NCBI GenBank assembly: GCA_946807835.1
Contig: OX327703.1
Coordinates: forward strand, 9,493,501-9,557,500
Reading direction: 5' to 3'
Length of the DNA stretch: 64,000 nt
Origin: Ailanthus altissimus
Taxonomy: Eukaryota; Streptophyta; Magnoliopsida; Sapindales; Simaroubaceae
The position numbers were made by a program, and so were the translations under genes. The notes beneath the pieces were generated by a model. It saw only the letters and a program-made list of their open reading frames with translations. It searched no databases and was not told the origin of the DNA. The stretch's first letter is position 1, and each line of letters opens with the position of its first letter. This document shows positions 21,415-33,775 of this stretch, piece after piece.

Positions 21415-21730
21415 CATCAGCATCGTGGTGCTAGGCCCACCGTATGACAGCACTGTAGAGGCATAGCCCCTGGCACAGCGGTGCCCAGCTTCTGGCATTG
21501 TGGTGCTTAACAGCACTGTAGCGCTTAGCGCCTGGTGCTGCGGCATGAATTCCAGAATCGGTGCTTAAGCATCGATTTTCTTAGCGCTGGGGTACCAGCA
21601 TCTAGCGATGTAGCGCTAGGGCTTGGAAGCCTTAGCGTCGCGGCGCCAGCTACCCAGCGCTGGGGCGCTAGAACAAAACTTTTGAGTGCCTCGGTACTGA
21701 GTACTTATGGCCGCGGCACTCCAGTGCTCC
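21415..21730 (-). repeat. GC-rich island of mini-dyads in the leader of element A
   Basis: At least eight dyad words in an otherwise AT-rich element: 21419-21432 (AGCAT-CGTG-GTGCT), 21472-21485 (GGCAC-AGCG-GTGCC), 21493-21506, 21512-21525 (AGCAC-TGTA-GCGCT), 21604-21617, 21634-21647 (AGCGT-CGCG-GCGCC), 21656-21669 (AGCGC-TGGG-GCGCT) and 21716-21727 (GCACT-CC-AGTGC). The 16-mer GCGCTGGGGCGCTAGA at 21657-21672 is the exact reverse complement of 4675-4690 in F. Since A is on the minus strand, both read GCGCCCCAGCGC in element sense. Confidence 0.8.
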
Positions 21731-21835
21731 CATCTTTGGTATACCCATTTCAACAACTTGAAATGCACCTTTTGAGCACCAGAACATCACCAACAACAGT
21801 TTTACTCTCAAAACACCAAATATTAACTCAAAATA

Positions 21836-21847
21836 GCTCCGATATCA
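21836..21847 (-). other. Primer binding site of element A (tRNA-iMet)
   Basis: On the minus strand TGATATCGGAGC begins 3 nt after the LTR end and differs at two positions from TGGTATCAGAGC. Confidence 0.75.
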
Positions 21848-21850
21848 TTT

Positions 21851-24201
21851 TGTTAGTGATTTTAAACCTAGGGTGCATGCATGTGGGTTTGTGTCTACCA
21901 TTCAAATATAGCATACGTATCATATACATACATGCGCAGTGGATGAACGGAATAAAAATTAGTCAATGATAAACACAAATAAACTTTACATATTATCTCA
22001 TAAATGTAAAATAGTTCAAGATTGAGAAATAATACCTTAGCCTTTGGTATATTGTCGAACCGGAGTACCCGCATTTGAAGCAACCCATTCACAATTTTAG
22101 TTCCTCAACACAGTGGGCTTGGGGAAGCTAGAATAGCAGCTTTTTCAGCAAAGGATTCAATTCTTGAATCCTTGTTTTTACCTTGTAGTATGGATGACAA
22201 AAAAAATAAAAAATGGAAGACGAAAAATGGAAGAGTTGTGTTTTTGTGCTCTCAACACTTATAGAATTTTCTAACACTTAGCAAAATTTACTTCTCTCTC
22301 TTTCTTAGCCCCTTGCATGAATTTTTGATGATTATTTGAGTAATTAATTACTTTTTTATTTGTTTATTATTTTCTTTCATTTTCTAACCTAATGGCATCC
22401 ATTATGTTTGCCATTAGTATTTTATTTATTATTATCTTTCATTTTTTCACCTAATGACATCCATTATGTTTGCCATTAGTTTTTGTTTATTATTATTTAC
22501 AATAAACCAAATGAAAAAAAAAATGGAAAATCATTTAAATGAAATTAGCCTTAATTTAGCCCAAGTGAGAAAACACTTTCTCATTATTAAGAAACATCTT
22601 AAGGCCTATCATTAACAAAGGCCATTCATTTATACTTATCTTATCATTTAATTAATATTAAATAAATTATTTAATCATATTAAATCATGGTAGAAACACA
22701 TGCTAATTCAAATAAAAAATTAATTGTTTGATTTCAATTTAAATAATAATATCACATATTATTATTATTATTTTATTCAACAAATATTTTAATGAATAAA
22801 ATAATAATATTATTTGTCTAACAAATAAGGTTATTTTAGTAATTTTTAAATCAAACAATAATTGGCACACATGTGCCATGTGTCAACATCCCATTGGTCA
22901 ACAACTAATTGTTAACTAATTGATATACTTAACTCTTAAGTCTTAACACGTGCACGACCAGAGAAAAACTGAAGTAAATATCTAATCTGCTGAAATGTTT
23001 TGGATTGACCTATTCAATTCGATATGCTGCCCCAGTGCACAACAAGTACACTTTATATTGTGGGACTCTTTAGGTCCACTCCCAATTTATCAAACAGAAC
23101 TCTTCTGTGAGTATGAGATTGATGCCCCACATACACATCACAAATATTACAAATCAATGTAGTAGACCATACAAGTTGAGGTCATAGCGTATACGTATAA
23201 TCATTTCGGCAATTATATCCTAAAAGAGCAATGATATATATCACTATCGTCAAATCCCTATGTAATCATCCGTGAACTGATCTCCAGACACGTATCTTAA
23301 TAAATAATATATGCAAATAATTTTACAATATTGTTTAACCTTATAGGAAACTCTTTTCTTGGGTCCGTTGCTTATGGCCATAAAATTTTCTTAGATACAG
23401 TCTTTGAGCATCTGGATATATATAACATCCATGTGAGCTGATAGATTCCATATCTGTACACCGGACTCTATAAGCATCGGACCATACCCAACGACACCTA
23501 GCAGTCATACCGTGAAAGGTGTGTGACATGCGTGGAACTAAAGTATGATGGATCACTTACAAGCCTACCGTGGTACCCAAGTCAAAGGACCACGTATACT
23601 ACTCAACTTGAGAGGACCTTCTATTGACAGCTTCATGGGATGTCTATTAGGGTCCTCATTAAGTCTGTTCAGTATTCAATCCTCACTAAACACCTGTATG
23701 CTATACGAACTTCCAGTAAGCCCATGGTCAGCTAAGAACAACCATCTATACCATCTAGGTATAATATACACTGGTCTATGTAAAAGATTTCACAGTCAGA
23801 CCTGCATCGGTGAATTAAGAGTAGGAACATATAATTTAAGAATAGACTTACATAATAACATTTCGTAGCCCCTATTGCAACTCTTGCAACTATGTTATTA
23901 CTAATGTATTCTCGGGTCTTTGTACTGTCACAGAAAAGATTCTAACACTTAGACTTCACTGATTAATATAACATGCTAACCCTTTAGCATTTATAGTTTT
24001 GAGTGATGTTAACTCTTAGCATTGATTAAACTTCTTTAGACCAAATCTGAACTCTTTTAGATCATATAATGTCTGTAGCGTCACAGGCATTGAACCATTT
24101 AATAATTGTAATTAGCTATTTAACAAATAATGACTGGATAAATATTATAAAATAAAATATTCATACAATAATGGGATGACACTTGAGCACAAATTTCAAC
24201 C
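21851..24201 (-). repeat. 5' LTR of element A
   Basis: About 2.35 kb. On the minus strand it begins GGTTGAAATTTGTGCTCAAG and ends TTTAAAATCACTAACA at 21851. It carries the same copia LTR core (about 23400-23740) as the other LTRs in the window and is followed by the target copy GTTTG (24202-24206). Confidence 0.85.
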
Positions 24202-24206
24202 GTTTG

Positions 24207-25315
24207 AGTGATGAAAGTGTTAATGATAAAATTTCCAATGTAAAATAGTTTATTTCAAATGTTGAAATGGGTATACCAAGGTGGAATGACACTGGGTGCC
24301 TCGACTTTGTAAATGGCACCGTGACGTTGACACTGTTCGCTTGAACAATAATTTTGAATAATGTTGAACACTATTTCAAAATTAAATTTTGTATGTGTTG
24401 GTTTATGAGATATAGTGATAAAATTTATCAGTCCAAATTATAAACTAGTGTTTATGAGATGTAGTGATAAGAGTTATCGATCTGCATTATAAACCATGAT
24501 CAATTATTCTGTGTCCGTAACTACAATGGGAGCCCTACTAGTGGGGGTTAGTTATATTTGTATAGAAAATTTGATTAATTGAAAATCACCTCCTTATGAG
24601 ATGAGGACCCAAAAGATAAGAAAAAATCTCTTTTAATTAAATTGAATAATATTATATTATGAGATAATATTTTATTATGATCCGTCTTGTCAATACGGTG
24701 TTAGACGAGTCATGTTGGCCTTTTTTCAATATTACTACAGCGTAAGGGATTTGGTCAGTTGGACTTAGACTATGCCAATTAAACATGAGATGAGGTAAAT
24801 ATATGCAAACGTATTTTCTAATATTGCTACAACGTAAGGGTAATGTTTATAACATATTTGATTATTGAGAAGTTAATCTGGAATACACTTACCCAATATT
24901 GCTACATCGTGAGGATAAGGTGTATTCAAGATCAAGTGGTAAGGGTTACATAAGATGCAATTGACAACTGTTGTCTACCTATTATTTACAATAGGCCAAT
25001 ATTGCTACAGCGTGAGGCCAGAGTAAAATTCCAATGGGATCTACTTCCCACCATGTCATTTAAAGAGTTAAACTATCATTTTTCCGTTCGAGAGATTACT
25101 AAGATTATGTAAAGCAGTAGAAGGATGTTTTAGATTGAGATATGTATAACTGTTATGCCCATGATCTAAAATGTCCAATTAGTGATTTAATAACCATTCT
25201 ACTTACATCTCTTATTAATTTTGGCATGTTAAGTATAATGGTTACTATAAACTCGTTGGTGCACAAAGTTGATGTAGTCTAACTCAAGGGTGCTAGAAAT
25301 TACTCTGACCGACAG
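24207..25315 (+). other. 5' leader of element B, continued after element A
   Basis: Resumes the leader interrupted at 13891. It contains four copies of a motif close to ATATTGCTACARCGTRAGG (24728-24748, 24820-24840, 24895-24914, 24998-25018), the counterpart of the repeats in the leader of A. The GC-rich island of A is reduced here to a short stretch (about 24280-24340, GGCACCGTGACGTTGACACTG). Confidence 0.7.
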
Positions 25316-25960
25316 ATGAATCTAAAAAATATTCTAGATTCAGAAAAGCTTGAATTTATTGTTGATTAGAGTTTGTCGTAAGGTATTTCTAATAACACAT
25401 TTCTAAATGACATGAATAGAGGGGGTGTGACCTTCTTAATTTAGGATGACGTAAATAGAAGAAAAGGATGATGTAAATACCCAAGATAAGTCCTCAGAGG
25501 AAATTGTATCCAAAAATCAACAAGAGAGCAAAGCAGATGGAAAGTGTTTTCACTGCAGTAAGGTTTGGCATTAGAAATCTCACTGCCCTAGATGCATTAT
25601 AATTGTTAGGAAGACTCCCGCAGGTTTGTTTTTGACAAAAATAGACATTTCATGGCATATGATGCTAGTTTAGACTTGATATGAGATACCGCAAGTCCCT
25701 CTCATTTCTGCAATATGTTGCAAGGACTAAGAGAGACTAGAATACAACAACATGGAAAAGTTATGTTGTGAGTAGGAAATGGTGATTTCCTGCATGTTCA
25801 AATTGCAGGATAGTTTAACTTACTTCTCTCATACAATACAATAGATGTATTGTATGGTTGGTATTATGTTCAGAACATCACTTGAAAAATTGTGTCTATT
25901 CCAGTATTTGACAGTGAAGGATATTATATGAATATTAAGAATAGTTTTTTATGCTCATAT
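25316..25960 (+). pseudogene. Gag (internally deleted) and protease region of element B
   Basis: The start codon at 25316 is followed by a sequence resembling MNLKNILDSEKLEF, then after stops 'GISNNTFLNDMNRGGVT' and a zinc knuckle reading CFHCSKVWH-stop-KSHC near 25545. The start-to-knuckle distance is about 230 nt, against about 700 nt in element A, so the central gag core is missing, as in element C. A protease-like remnant follows. Not functional. Confidence 0.75.
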
Positions 25961-28150
25961 GCAGTGAATGATGTATTATTAGTTGAATGTCAGTTAATAA
26001 ATAGACATAATATATAGTTATAAATGTTAATAGATCGAAATCTTTAAATAATATAGAATTATGGCTTATGAGATTAGGTCATATAGGCATGAGACACCTA
26101 ATCTTTCTGGTTAAGGGTGGTTGGATACCTGATCTGACCATATGTAAGAGTTACGTAGCAAGAATACTTGTACCCAAAGGACCCGAGTCTTTAGTGTTTT
26201 AAGACTTTGGGCTGTCATGCTTATGTAAGAGTTATTCAATAAGATTTCTTATTTTGTAAAAGTTACTCAGTAGGATAAATTAGCACCCAAGGGGTACAAG
26301 TATAGGCTTATTGAGTATCCTGTGAACTCAATAGGATACCAGTTCTATGATTCAGAGAAGCGAAGTGTGTTTGTTTCTCAGAATACCACTATCATATGAA
26401 AAGAGTTTCTCATGGATAGTAAAAATCATAGAAAGATTGAACTTGGTAAAGTCAATCTAGAAATCAATGAACAAAGGATAGGAACTCAGGGTTAATTAAG
26501 CAGTTACCTTTTAACATACTCTTCAAATGGGTTGGAAAGGATGTCTAGGTCATCTATTGGGCATGTTAGATGCCTGAAGGTAAACTTGGAGTTTTCTTAA
26601 TAGAAGAAAAATGATCATTTGACTTATAGAGAGATGATGTTAAACATCGATTTGGAAAAATGGCAAGAAGCTATGAAAATAGAATTTGACTCTATGTATC
26701 AGAATTAAGTTTGAGACTTGGTTAAACTACTTATGAGAATTATTCTCATTAGTTGTAAAGAGTTTACAAGAGATAGTAGGAGCTAGATGGAAGGTAGAGA
26801 CTTTATAGGTCCAAAATTGGTTCCATAAAGGTTTTCCTCTGTTATATGGGATCAACCATAAGGAAACCTTTGAACCAGCAGTGATGCTAAAGTTGATTTG
26901 GATTTTGTTGGCTATTGCAGCTTATTATGACTTTAAGATTTGGCAGATGGATGTAAAGACGATCTTTCTGAATGGATACATCAAGGAAGAGATATTTATG
27001 AAATAGCCTGAAAGTTTACGTCTTGCCAGACCTTTGGTCCAATATGCAGGCTTAAGAAGTCCATTTATAGGCTTAAGCACGCCTCCCCGAGCTGGAATAA
27101 TCATTTTGATGAAGTATTTAAAAAGTATGGTTTCATAAAAAATAAAAAGGAAGTTTGTATGCATAAAAGGTTAGTAGGAGCATAATAGTCTTCTTGATGT
27201 TCTATGTTGATGACATACTGGTCATTGAAATAATGTCAGTATATTATAGTCTATCAAGAGTTACTCATAAGAACTTTTCCATTAGGGATTTGGGAAAAAT
27301 TCTTATATACTAGGTATAACGCTTTATAAAGATAGAGCTAGAAAACTGATAGGAATCTCCCAAATTATTTTACATCAATAACATCTTGAAAGGTATAGTT
27401 TTTTGTTAATTGTGAGACAATTAACATACCTTTTAGACATGGTATTCATCTTTCGATAAGAGTGTCTCTTTAGATGGAAGATAAGTGAATTAGAGTATCT
27501 GACACACCAGATACATCAGCTCTTGAGAGCTTGATGTATACTATGATGTGCATGAGATATGATATTAGTATGGCAGTAAGTGTTACGAGCTGGTACCATT
27601 CTGATTCAAGTGATGGCTATTTGATGGTAGTCAAACATATCTTGGGGTACCTTGAGGGTATAAAGGTTAAGTTTCTCATATATAGAGAAAATAACTCATA
27701 AGTAAGAAGATACACGGAATCAAACTTTTAGTCTGAACTAGATGATAGAGAGATATCTGGGTATATGTTCATTCTTATTGGTATTAAGTAAGTTGGAATA
27801 GCATCAAACTGGGATTAACTGCTGATTTATTTTACAAACAGCAAAAGAAGCAGTATGCATTTGTAGGTTTATCGCTAGGCTTAGAAGCATTTCAAGATAA
27901 ATTGATCATGTCTTATAGTTTTGCGATAATAATAATGTCGTTGTATAGACTAATGAGCCAAAAGGACATTAGTGCTCTAACTATGTTGAGAGGAGTCTCA
28001 CATAATTAGAGGGATCTTAGTTAGGAAATATGTAATTATTTATAGAAGTGTTCTATAAATAAAACCCATTTTCTAAGACCATGACTCAAAAAGTGTTTTT
28101 GAAACACGTAGAGTCGATATGTATGAGATACCATCAAGAATGGCATTAGA
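25961..28150 (+). pseudogene. Integrase remnant, RT and RNase H of element B
   Basis: Recognisable but full of stops. 'LWLMRLGHIGMRHL' and 'WIPDLT' (about 26060-26140) mark the start of integrase, which then jumps to the linker region ('GPESLVF', about 26185), so the catalytic core is deleted. RT is visible from about 26820, with 'FYVDDILVIE' (about 27200) as the catalytic box and 'RDLGKILIY' downstream. RNase H fragments run to about 28060. The sequence ends at the polypurine tract GCAAGTGGGAGAT (28151-28163). Confidence 0.75.
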
Positions 28151-28163
28151 GCAAGTGGGAGAT

Positions 28164-29906
28164 TGTTAGGGTTGGTCCTTACGTGTCATCCCTGAATATA
28201 CATATACAAGTATACAATCCCATTAAATTGCTAATCCTTATTTATATGGTACCATGTAATGTAACATTACAGATGTTGTATCATCTTAAGGAGTTCAGAT
28301 CTGATATAAAGGAGTTTAGATTAGGGCCTAGAGTTAACCACGTTGAGAGATATAAAGACTAAGAGTTAGTATAGCTAAGTGTTAGCTGGTTATGCTCAAC
28401 GAAGATCCAAGAGTTAGAGCTTTGTCTGTAATACTACATAGACCCATGAATATATTAGTAACTACATAGTTATAAGAGTTGCAATCAGGTGCTAGAAAAT
28501 GTCAGTTGTGTAAGTATGTTCTTAAATATTGTCCTTGATCAATTTTTGTCGATACAGGTCTGTCGGTGGATACCTTTATAAAGATCAGCATATATCGTAC
28601 CTATAGAATATAGATGGTTGTTCCTAACCAACCGTGAGCTTGGAGTTCGTATTGACATATGGGTATCCAGTTAGGACTAGATATGGGACAGACTCATAAG
28701 GACTTCCGATAGACACCCTATGTAAGCCATCAACGGAGGATTTTCTCGAATTAACTAGTATACGTGGTCCTTTGACCTGAGTGCCACAATGGGCTTGTAA
28801 GTGATCCACCATAGTTTGGTTCCACGCATGTCACATATCTTTTATGGTTTAACCGCTGAGTGTCACTGGGTATGGTCCGATGCTTATAGAGTCTGGTGCG
28901 TACAGATATAGAAACTGTCAGCTCGTATAGGGAGTTAGATATCTAGATGCTTCGAGACTATATCTCTAAAAAGTCTTGTGGCCACAAGCAATCAACCTGG
29001 GAAAGAGTTTCCGCCAGGGTTGAACAATATGACAAAGAAGTTTGTGCATATTGTTTAGTGAAATACAAATCTGGAGATAGGTTGTGAATGAGCACATGAG
29101 GATTTAACGATGATAATTTATATCCTCATACATTCAGGATATCATGACGGAAGGACTATACGTATGCATTGTAACCTTAGCTTGGATGATCAATGCGCTA
29201 ATTTGTATTTCTATGACTTGTGTGTAGGGCAGTGTTCACAGACTGATAGAATAGTTTCATTTGATGAATCAGACGTAGACTTAGGGAGTCCCGCAATATA
29301 GAGTTTACTCGTTAAGCATTAAGACAACTTACCAGATTGAATTGTTTAGTATAGTAATATCCAATTTGACCACGATATGAGCATGTGTCCATATTTAATC
29401 ATCAAATACAATAATTAGTTACCCAAGTATATGGTTTGGTAGGACTCACTAGAAGGATACTTGGTAATTATTAAAGAGGGGTAAGATGATAATTTTATAT
29501 ATTGATTATTTAATTATTAAATAATCAAAATATCTCAATATTATATATTATATTCATGCTTGGTTGACAAGCATATCTATATTATATTATTATTTAATTT
29601 TATAATAATAAATCTAAACTTGGTGGCCAAGTTTAGACTTTTTTAACATAATTATATTATATATTACATATATATATATATATATATATATATTAGAGAT
29701 GAATGTGTGAAGACCATAGGAATGAAAAAAGAAAAAGAAACAAGTTATTTTTGTTTTGCTTTAAGTGTGAAAATCGTGGGGTTAAAAAGGAAGAAAGTAA
29801 TTGTTGATGTTATGAAAGTTTGGTGGCTAACCAACATATAGAGAAAATTTGTAATTTGATCCATTTAAGAATTAGTTTTAAAAGTTGAAATTGATTCTAT
29901 TACATG
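28164..29906 (+). mobile_element. 3' LTR of element B, 3'-truncated
   Basis: Begins TGTTAGGGTTGGTCCTTACG just after the polypurine tract. It is collinear with the 5' LTR of B from about 28965 onward and stops at GATTCTATTACAT (29906), where the 5' LTR continues for about 400 bp more. The remainder was lost at the junction with element E. It includes a (TA)n run at 29667-29693. Confidence 0.8.
29667..29693. repeat. (TA)n microsatellite
   Basis: About 13 TA dinucleotides in the AT-rich part of the 3' LTR of element B. The corresponding site in the 5' LTR (about 13215-13228) has only a few units, so it expanded locally. Confidence 0.85.
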
Positions 29907-31149
29907 TGGTGTGACGAGTATTAAGAAAGATTATTAAATTAAAGGCTTAGGTATTGATGTGTTAGCAAAGAAAAATGGTTATTAGGCTCAACAGAGGTGA
30001 GTAGGGATAAAAATATACAATGGTTGACTTGAAAGGCTTAATCGGTTCAACGATAGTCTAAACTTATTTCGTAAATTATATATTCCCTAGGATTTCGCCT
30101 TGAGAAATGCTCAAGCAAGTTCTAGTGTGTTTTTGAGACCCTAAGTATTCTTATTATGCATAAACATCTTCTAAGTAAGCATAAAAAATAAATGATCATA
30201 ACTAAGTGCTCAAAAGATCAAGTGGACACAAAATAAAGCCGAACTTGTCTTAAAATACCAAGCAAATAATCATAACATTTATTATTTTCTAAAGAAGCAT
30301 TTGAAATCATATTTTCATTTCATATCATTGACCGCTGATTATTCAACCAACCCACAACTAATGACGAAAAAAAAAATTGCATACAAAATAAAACAACTAA
30401 AAAAGATAGTTATGAAGAGCAAGCATGATCGAACACAGTAAATGAACACCGAATAGTTTTTTCCTTCTCTAAAATTAAAGTTGAAATTGTTCGTAATGGT
30501 AAAAGTAAGAGTGAGTATAAGATACTCTCCTTATGGATGATGGTTAATTTAGTGCAGTGGTGCTCGAATCATGAGACTAAAGTTGTTGCTTGAGTTGGTG
30601 CTCCAAACCTTAAATTTGCTTCACTTTTATTTTGAGCTACATTAGGTTCCACCTTATTGGCTCTACTTTCGCTCCTTTTTTTTCCATGCTTTATAAGGTA
30701 TTGACTTACTGTTTTAACACACTATAAGAAAGAAAAAAAATATTAAAGACTAAGATTGAAATTAAAAATTAAAATTCACTTAGATTACTTCCTAACAAGC
30801 ATTTGATTTAACGTCTTTGACTTTATTTTTTTGGATTCATGGAGGATCACATCGTACTTTGGAAGCATTTTGCCCATGGAACACTCCTATGTTGTGGTGC
30901 TTTGGTATCTACTCAATAGCCTTATCACTATCTTTCCTCGATTTCAAAAGCTCTATAAGATAATCATCAAGGACTGTTCTCAACTTTCTTGTTTTGAGCT
31001 TTCTTGAAAAGAGTTTCAACCTTGGTTGGAAGAATGAACCTCGATGGCTGGTATTTGATTGCTTTTCCATAATAATCTTGCTATGTATTTTCTTCTTCTT
31101 TGTTTGATGCAATATTGTCTTATCATAAACTTGAGGTTGAATGGTATCT
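29907..31149 (-). mobile_element. 3' UTR of decayed Athila-like element E
   Basis: Minus-strand homologue of the 3' UTR of F. The block around 30010-30140 (AAAGGCTTAATCGGTTCAACG, then GGATTTCGCCTTGAG and AGCAAGTTCTAG) matches the reverse complement of about 9940-10040 in F. No LTR is recognisable at 29907, where it abuts the truncated LTR of B. At 31112-30909 a Lys-rich minus-strand frame may be the decayed basic C-terminus of the protease polypeptide. Confidence 0.6.
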
Positions 31150-31920
31150 ATCTCATTCCAATATGATGCATGTTATTTTCCATTATGATCTATGTTGTCA
31201 ATCTTCAAGCATTTTTTAGAATCATTTGGCAACTTCATCTCCTTGAAAACCTTAAATGTTACCTCCTCATGTTATATTCTTATTTTCATCTCTCTCTTTT
31301 CATATTAATGAGAACTCTCCTAATAGCTAAGATTGGTCGCTTAAGAATAATAGGAACATTCTTATCTTCTTTCATGTCTAGAAGCATAAAGTCCTTCGGT
31401 AGGATGAATTTGCCTACTTTAACCAATACAATTTCAATAACTTCCCATAGATAAGTTATAGATCCATACGCCGTTTACAAAGAAATTGTAATGGATTTCA
31501 CCTTACCAAGACCTAACTTTCGGAAGACGGATAGAAGCATTAAGTTTATATTTGCTCTAAGGTCTTATAAGACCTTTTTAAAAGTAAGCTCCTCAATAAG
31601 GCAATGGATGGTGATACTACCCAAATTCTTTAACTTTTGAGGCAGCTTTCATTGAAGGATTGCACTACATTTATCCATTAGTTGTAAGGTCTCATAATCC
31701 TCTAAATGCTTCTTCTTTAACATCACATCTTTCATGAACTTCACATAATTTGGCATTTGCTCCAAAGCTTCCACAAAATGGATGTTTATATGAATCTTTT
31801 TAAAGACTTCAAGGAATTTAAAAAATTGGGCATCTAACTTCTTTTTGTAGAAGCATTGAGGATATGACAATGGTGGGTAATGATAGAAAGGTTGTCAAAA
31901 AAACAAAATTGAATTGATAC
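31150..31920 (-). pseudogene. Gag-protease remnant of Athila-like element E
   Basis: Minus strand. 31870-31649 reads 'KKLDAQFFKFLEVFKKIHIN', 'EALEQMPNYVKFMKD' and 'DKCSAILQ', closely matching F around 8230-8400. The following stretch (31648-31170) carries decayed protease sequence including a 'KVGKFILPKDFMLLDM'-like segment and 'VPIIL..RPIL'. The distance from the MPNYVKFMKD codons (31756) to the 3' UTR block at about 30096 is about 1660 nt, against about 1683 nt in F, so E also lacks RT and integrase. Confidence 0.75.
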
Positions 31921-32539
31921 ATTTAGCATTGTCAATAAGCATCGTCTTAAGAGATTCACATATCCATATACGCGAGTTTGAAGATTTAAGATAATAGAAA
32001 AGACTACAGTTAGTCAATTCATTGTTTAAAAATTAAAAATAATGGAGAAAGTTTAGCCAATCAATTCAAGTTTTACAAATAAGGAATTGAGATAATCTTC
32101 TAATCATATACATGTAATTATGAGCAAGATAATCTAACATTTACTTTATTTTTTTTAATTAAAAAAAATTCCTTACATGTATGGCACAAATAAATATATT
32201 TCTTTTAATGATTTTCAATTTTTCATATGCCATAAGATAGAATGGAGTACTAATCCCTACAAAATAGCCTGAAAAAGATCATATCAATTCTTAAGTATTA
32301 AAAATAGCATTTTATGATGTCCTAAGTTACATTCTAACCTATCCATATGACCGAAAATACAAAAATGGTCAAAAACAACCTAAAAGTCATGCATTAAAAG
32401 TTAATTATTCCCTAATAATAAAATTGTTGCATTTTAATAATAAAATTGTTGCATTTTAAAGCTATTAGACTAAATGATTGGCAGCCCTAATAAAGAGAGG
32501 AAGTCATAAGTAGTACAAAATTATTTACCATTGTGAAAT
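31921..32539. other. AT-rich DNA without recognisable genes
   Basis: I see no coding sequence. There is a short direct repeat (TAATAATAAAATTGTTGCATTTT, twice, about 32412-32458). It may be residual sequence upstream of E or flanking host DNA. Confidence 0.4.
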
Positions 32540-33775
32540 TGAAACTAAGGCAACTCAAGAATGGGTGTGAATTGAGTAGTTAAAAAATTAATGCATAATT
32601 TATACTATATTATTGTAATTAATAAAATAACTAATCACAATAATTGAAATAAATAAAGAGAAAGTTGAAAAAGAACGACACTAAATTTTTACAGGCTTTA
32701 GCCTTTCACAAGGATTACGTTCATGCTTCATGCCAACTGTAATGAGGATTCCACTAGTGATACCTAAAATTAAGGCAAGTTTCCAATTTGACTTAAAGGG
32801 TGTCAATCAATTTATACAAAACTCAAGATTACTCACAAATTAAGTAAATTAAAAGTTCTCTCAAACAATGAAGTAAGAATGATAAATAATGAAAATACTA
32901 CTTCATGAGTGGATATACAAATTCACGTCCTAAAATGTGTGTATAGTTCTTAATAAACTGAGAACTTAATTTGTTTCAATAGAAGATGAACAAGTTTTAA
33001 TGTTTTAAAAACTTGGTGAATCTCTTCGAAGTTAAAAAATAACCTTTTTATATAAAGAAAATGAGAAAATATCATTTATAATTGTTTAGAAAAGTCCAAG
33101 GAAATAATGAATTGAACAACTAGTTCAACAAACCACACAGTTGGTTTGTCCATCTTCTAAAATTATAACTGTTGGTGCCTAAAACTATGCGGTTGACTTA
33201 CAAAATATTCTAAAATTGCACAACCAATTTCAAAACAATTAGAGTTGATTTTGAGCTCTGTTCATAGCTAGTTAGCTTCTGTTTAAATTGATTTGAGACT
33301 AGTTCTCAATCCGCACAAAGAGATTAACCAATTGTTCAAATCGCACAACTAATTTAGCTAGAATCAATTCTAGAGTTTAAAACTGCCAGTTTTAACAAAC
33401 TGCACAACTAGTTTGCCTTTAGATAGAAATTTTGAAGTTTTTCAACTTTTAGTTTATGAAATTTGTCCCATTTAAAAATAAAATATGTTTTTTCAAGTTT
33501 AAAATAGTTGGAAAACATTTACATTTTAAAAATTAAAAAAAAGGCCCTCGAAAGAAAGAATATACACATCAATACAGGCAATTAAAAGAAATATACGTTA
33601 AATTAATCTAAAGCTTGTCTTTATCTTCAATTGATCTTTATGAAGTCCAATATCACTCAATTTCTATTTAGATAAGTAATTTTTTGAGAACAACTTGTGA
33701 GAATATTAAGTAATAAAAGTAAATAAATGTTTGTTGTAATCAAAATTCAAATTTGTATGATAAGGTAGGTCAACA
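32540..33775 (-). mobile_element. Probable LTR of a SIRE-like copia element
   Basis: On the minus strand this begins TGTTGACCTACCTTATCAT directly after a polypurine tract (33776-33795) and may end CCTTAGTTTCA at 32540. The stretch near 32690-32760 resembles the 'tacgttcatg' region seen in SIRE-type LTRs. The right boundary is supported by the polypurine tract; the left one is a guess from the TG...CA rule. No target duplication was identified. Confidence 0.45.

Larger units (their letters stand above)
20472..21835 (-). other. 5' leader of element A
   Basis: 1.36 kb between primer site and gag with no credible coding sequence. It holds a motif repeated four times (20785-21072) and a GC-rich island of mini-dyads (about 21415-21730). 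The distal part matches the leader of element B by eye (block TTGAAATGGGTATACCAA on the minus strand at about 21737-21760; plus strand at about 24262-24280 in B). Confidence 0.7.
13892..24201 (-). mobile_element. Full-length Ty1/copia element A (inserted in element B)
   Basis: A 10.3-kb minus-strand copia element with both LTRs, primer site, leader, gag, degenerate protease, integrase, RT, RNase H and polypurine tract in copia order. It is flanked by GTTTG at 13887-13891 and 24202-24206. It interrupts the 5' leader of element B, which resumes at 24207. The LTRs differ at roughly one base in twenty in the parts I compared, so it is much older than F. Stops and frameshifts, a 326-bp tandem duplication and a hairpin-forming inverted repeat disable the polyprotein. 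Confidence 0.88.
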
